From assembly GCA_003223935.1 (NCBI GenBank), contig QHXQ01000064.1:1-48095 (forward strand): 48,095 nt of DNA, written 5' to 3'. Below are positions 45,304 through 48,095 of this stretch, piece by piece (position 1 is the first letter of the stretch; each line of letters begins with the position of its first letter). Below the pieces are notes generated by a model. The model was not told where the DNA came from and ran no database searches. It saw only the letters and a program-made list of their open reading frames with translations. The translations under genes and the position numbers were made by a program. The DNA is from Acidobacteriota bacterium (GTDB lineage: Bacteria > Acidobacteriota > Blastocatellia > Pyrinomonadales > Pyrinomonadaceae).

Positions 45304-46485
45304 TCACACGGCAGGGCGCAGGCTCTCTGTGATCTCGCCGACGCCGCGCACGCGCTGCAAAATCCGGCCAGAGTCTGCGTAGTCCATGCCGAGCAACAAC
45401 ACGACCGCGATCATGAGCACGCTGGCAAAGGCGACCGCCAGCACCACGCCGGGGTTTGCTCCCGACAGCCAGACGACCGCCGGGGCGACAATGGCGAGAC
45501 CGCCGGCGATGCCTTTCGCCAACTTCATCTGCCCTTTGTAGCGCGCGGCCAACTCTTGCAAATCCGTGCTGCCTTGATCCACCGTGCCCAAGATCAACCC
45601 TTGTAGTTCGCAGACCTCTTTGATCTTCGCCTCCGTCGCCGTGACGCCGAAGAGATGTTCGAGCACTTGTGTGAGCACGTCCTTGCCGCCGGAGAATTTC
45701 TCCCACAACTCTGCCAGCTTTTCCTTCACGCGTTTCAAGGCATCGTTGCCCACCAGATTCAGCAGCGCATCAATCGCATTGTTCAACTTCTCCAGCCCTT
45801 GCCGCACGAGCTTACCTAATGCCTCAAGCTGCGGCAGGTCGAGCAGCTTATTGCCCAAGGCCGAGAGCGCCTCCGTCACCTTGCCGCCGATCTCGCTGCC
45901 TTTAAGCGTCTCGATGACACTGGCGACCACACCGCGCGATTCATCCACCACCGTCTGCAAAGCCGCCGCACTCTGCTCGCGATAAGCGCTCTTAGCATGA
46001 TCGAGATCGGCCGACTTGACGACCGCCGCCGCAGCCGCCGACTCGACGAAAGCCAGATGACCGGCTGCCTTTGCGTCCGCCGCCTGCGCGCCGACGAGCG
46101 CCTGTTTGAAGGTCTGCGTCGTGTCCTCCAAACGATTGAGCGCTTCGTCCAAGAGATGCGGCTGCGGCGGCTCGCCCGTCTCGCCGACCGCACGGCCCGC
46201 CGCGATCAAAACATCTGCGACCCGCATCTCCCCAAGTGCCCCGGCGAGCACCTCTTCCGTCGCGCGCGCGCCCACGCCCTTATCGGTCGGCGCTTGCTTC
46301 ATCTCGCTGAACATAAACGCGCGATAGCCCGCGCCCTGTTTGGTCTGCTGCTCGGCGGCCTCCGCGAGTTGCTTGACGGCTTCATCGCGCGCGTCCTCTT
46401 CGCCGCCGAGAAAATTTTGCAGCAGCCGGCCGGCGTCGGCCACTGCTTTCGTCTGTTGCACGTAATCTTGAAGATCGTATGCCAT
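45304..46485 (-). CDS. Helical membrane protein, first gene of novel operon
   Basis: The 393-residue protein of unknown family is rich in Ala, Glu, Lys and Leu and predicted almost wholly helical, with coiled-coil stretches (about 130-290). Two hydrophobic segments near the C-terminus (about 325-340 and 346-366, joined by LSGANP) form a membrane hairpin, and a short soluble tail follows. There is no signal peptide, so the large N-terminal part should be cytoplasmic. AGGAGG lies six bases before the ATG. Being first in the operon, it may anchor the peptidase pair and TPR protein to the membrane; long helices with a C-terminal hairpin also recall alpha-pore-forming toxins, but there is no specific match. 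Confidence 0.7.
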   Translation of the reverse strand: MAYDLQDYVQQTKAVADAGRLLQNFLGGEEDARDEAVKQLAEAAEQQTKQGAGYRAFMFSEMKQAPTDKGVGARATEEVLAGALGEMRVADVLIAAGRAVGETGEPPQPHLLDEALNRLEDTTQTFKQALVGAQAADAKAAGHLAFVESAAAAAVVKSADLDHAKSAYREQSAAALQTVVDESRGVVASVIETLKGSEIGGKVTEALSALGNKLLDLPQLEALGKLVRQGLEKLNNAIDALLNLVGNDALKRVKEKLAELWEKFSGGKDVLTQVLEHLFGVTATEAKIKEVCELQGLILGTVDQGSTDLQELAARYKGQMKLAKGIAGGLAIVAPAVVWLSGANPGVVLAVAFASVLMIAVVLLLGMDYADSGRILQRVRGVGEITESLRPAV

Positions 46486-46812
46486 GACTGACCTCCTAAG
46501 GGTTTGAGCTTGAGCGAGTCTTAAAACAGTGCGAGTGCAAAGCGGCCTAAACCTTTAACTGAGCGAGTGCCGTGAGACACGCTTGAGCAGATAATAAGTA
46601 GCATGCGGCTTATAACTCCGCACCGCCATCGTTGTCAACGAGTTTCGGGCGTGAGCCGCTTGGCAGCGCGTCGCGCTTTCGTGTGCGCGGAGCGGTGTTG
46701 TAAGATGCGACGTAAAGAAACCCTGTTCGAGCATGAATGAAAGCGACAAACAAACGGCGGACGCGGCCTCGCGCGCGTGCGCGCCGAATCTGACACTGAC
46801 TAAGGAAAAATT
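46486..46812. other. Divergent promoter region novel operon / acyl-CoA dehydrogenase
   Basis: About 330 nt have no supportable gene. AT-rich patches (GATAATAAGTAGCATGCGGC near 46588, TTATAAC near 46609) could hold promoters for the minus-strand operon, and TGTTGTAAGAT (about 46694) could be an extended -10 for the plus-strand gene; neither has a clear -35. AAGGA precedes the dehydrogenase start. Confidence 0.4.
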
Positions 46813-48045
46813 ATGATCGATTTCGCCTTGAACGAAGACCACATATCAATCCGCAATACCGTGCGCGAGTTTGCGCAGCGAGAAGTTGCGCCGCGCATCA
46901 AGGAGTTGGACGAGCAGCAGCGCTTTGATCGCGCGATCCTCGACAAGATGGCCGAACTAAACCTGCTCGGCGTCTGCATCCCTGAAGAATACGGCGGCGC
47001 GGGCTTCGATTACATCTCTTTAGGTCTCGTCTGCGAAGAACTCGAAGCGATAGACACATCCTTGCGCGTCGTCATGTCCGTGCACACGGGTCTCAACAGT
47101 CTGACGCTCTACACTTGGGGCACGGAGGAACAGAAGCGCAAGTACCTTGTGCCGCAGGCGAAGGGCGAGCGTGTTGCGACCTATGGCTTGACCGAACCGG
47201 GCGCGGGATCAGATGTGGTCGGCGCGCGTTCGACGGCGCGACGCGAGGGCGACGAATATGTCCTGAACGGCGAGAAGATGTGGATCAGTCTCGCGGATGT
47301 CGCGGACAACTTTCTCTTCTTCTGTTGGACGGATGAAGAGAAGCGCCGACGGCGCGACCACACAGGTATGTCCTGCTTCATCGTCGAGCGCAGCATGAAA
47401 GGATTCACTTCCGGCACGATTCACGGCAAGATGGGCATCCGCGCAGGCAACACAGGCTACTTCTCTCTGCAAGACGTGCGCGTGCCGAAAGAGAATTTGA
47501 TCGGGGAAGAGGGCGAGGGCTTTAAGATCGCTATGTTCGCGTTGGAGCAGGGGCGCTACACGGTCGCGTCGGGCGCGACAGGCGTCATCCGTGCGTCGCG
47601 CGATGCGTCGGTCGCTTACGCGAACACGCGCGAGACGTTCGGCACGAAGATCGCGAATCACCAACTCGTCAAACAGAAGATCGCCGAGATGGAAGCCGAC
47701 TATCAGATGTGCCACCTGCTCTGGCTGCGCGCTGGCTGGCTCAAGAACGAAGGCCAACTAAACGCCAAAGAGACGAGCCTCGCCAAATGGCAAGCTACCA
47801 TCCGCAGCGAACGTGCCGCTTCAATGGCCATCGAAGTGCATGGCGCAAACGGCTACTCGAACGACTACCCGGTCGAACGCTACCTGCGCAACTGCAAAGC
47901 CGCCGTCATCTACGAAGGCACCCGCGACATCCACACGCTCATGCAAGCCGACTGGGCGCTCGGCCTCAAAAAAGAGAAACCCGCCCGCAAAACACTTCCG
48001 CCCTACCGCCCGACCGAAGCCCGCGAAGCCGTCGGCGCAGATTAA
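46813..48045 (+). CDS. Acyl-CoA dehydrogenase
   Basis: This is an FAD enzyme of fatty- or amino-acid-derived acyl-CoA oxidation that passes electrons to ETF. The 410-residue protein has the three-domain layout: N-terminal helices (LNEDHISIRNTVREFAQREV), the beta-domain signature YGLTEPGAGSDVVGARSTAR, GEKMWISLADVADNFLFFCW, and the C-terminal helical domain with HGANGYSNDYPVERYLRNCK. The catalytic-base motif YEGTRDIHTL (Glu) is of the type found in short/branched-chain and glutaryl-CoA dehydrogenases. The C-terminus (after about residue 390) is Lys/Pro-rich. Substrate chain length cannot be read from the sequence. Upstream is the divergent region, and the window ends 50 nt after the stop with nothing notable. 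Confidence 0.9.
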   Translation: MIDFALNEDHISIRNTVREFAQREVAPRIKELDEQQRFDRAILDKMAELNLLGVCIPEEYGGAGFDYISLGLVCEELEAIDTSLRVVMSVHTGLNSLTLYTWGTEEQKRKYLVPQAKGERVATYGLTEPGAGSDVVGARSTARREGDEYVLNGEKMWISLADVADNFLFFCWTDEEKRRRRDHTGMSCFIVERSMKGFTSGTIHGKMGIRAGNTGYFSLQDVRVPKENLIGEEGEGFKIAMFALEQGRYTVASGATGVIRASRDASVAYANTRETFGTKIANHQLVKQKIAEMEADYQMCHLLWLRAGWLKNEGQLNAKETSLAKWQATIRSERAASMAIEVHGANGYSNDYPVERYLRNCKAAVIYEGTRDIHTLMQADWALGLKKEKPARKTLPPYRPTEAREAVGAD

Positions 48046-48095
48046 GCGGAGCGCGAGCGTACTGCATCATCTAAGCCAACGGATCATGTGCGGGT

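Noticed and set aside
45304..46485. Alpha-pore-forming toxin
   Set aside because: Long helices and a C-terminal membrane hairpin are suggestive only; no family motif is seen and there is no secretion signal.

Overview
The window is about 48 kb of GC-rich bacterial DNA (hand counts of typical coding lines give about 65% GC) from a Gram-negative (diderm) organism. The signs are an exosortase/PEP-CTERM exopolysaccharide locus, a periplasmic SurA/PpiC-type isomerase, a heptose adenylyltransferase, MreB, many GTG/TTG starts, and intergenic spacers full of degenerate 7-bp tandem repeats and palindromes. I infer Acidobacteriota, probably class Blastocatellia. This rests on gene style only, with no rRNA gene or database search.

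Layout. (1) 1-13.9 kb, + strand: an exopolysaccharide assembly locus. It holds the end of a UDP-GlcNAc 2-epimerase, exosortase, EpsI, PrsT-like TPR lipoprotein, Wzz/GumC-like chain-length protein, exosortase-associated ATPase, CpsD-like tyrosine kinase, undecaprenyl-phosphate sugar transferase, Wza-like export protein, a Ycf48-like beta-propeller and a TPR protein. (2) 13.9-24.4 kb: housekeeping genes. An alpha/beta hydrolase and lysS lie on the minus strand; hldE C-domain, mfd, a SurA-like isomerase, an S4 RNA-binding protein and mreB lie on the plus strand. (3) 24.5-30.2 kb: a trypsin-like protease with a small partner, dusB, a small acidic protein, a 21-bp-phased tandem array with hairpins, a REP/MITE-like palindrome lying inside a small membrane-protein gene, and a type II NADH dehydrogenase. 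(4) 30.4-39.2 kb: rpsO-pnp, a PEP-CTERM protein, a PEGA/OmpA-like surface protein, a 51-residue membrane peptide, glyQS, a hypothetical gene and a CCA-adding enzyme. (5) 39.3-46.5 kb, minus strand: an unrecognised four-gene operon. It encodes a helical membrane protein, an HExxH metallopeptidase-like protein, its paralogue with the motif destroyed, and a 1053-residue TPR protein. (6) An acyl-CoA dehydrogenase closes the window.

How the genes work together. In region 1 the sugar transferase primes the lipid carrier, Wzz and the kinase set chain length, and Wza exports the polymer. The exosortase sorts PEP-CTERM proteins such as the one at 33.5 kb. The strongest candidates for undescribed biology are the four-gene operon (39305-46485), the array of twenty near-palindromic 10-bp cores spaced 21 bp apart (27834-28252), and a heptamer-repeat family that has entered coding sequence and supplies a signal peptide.
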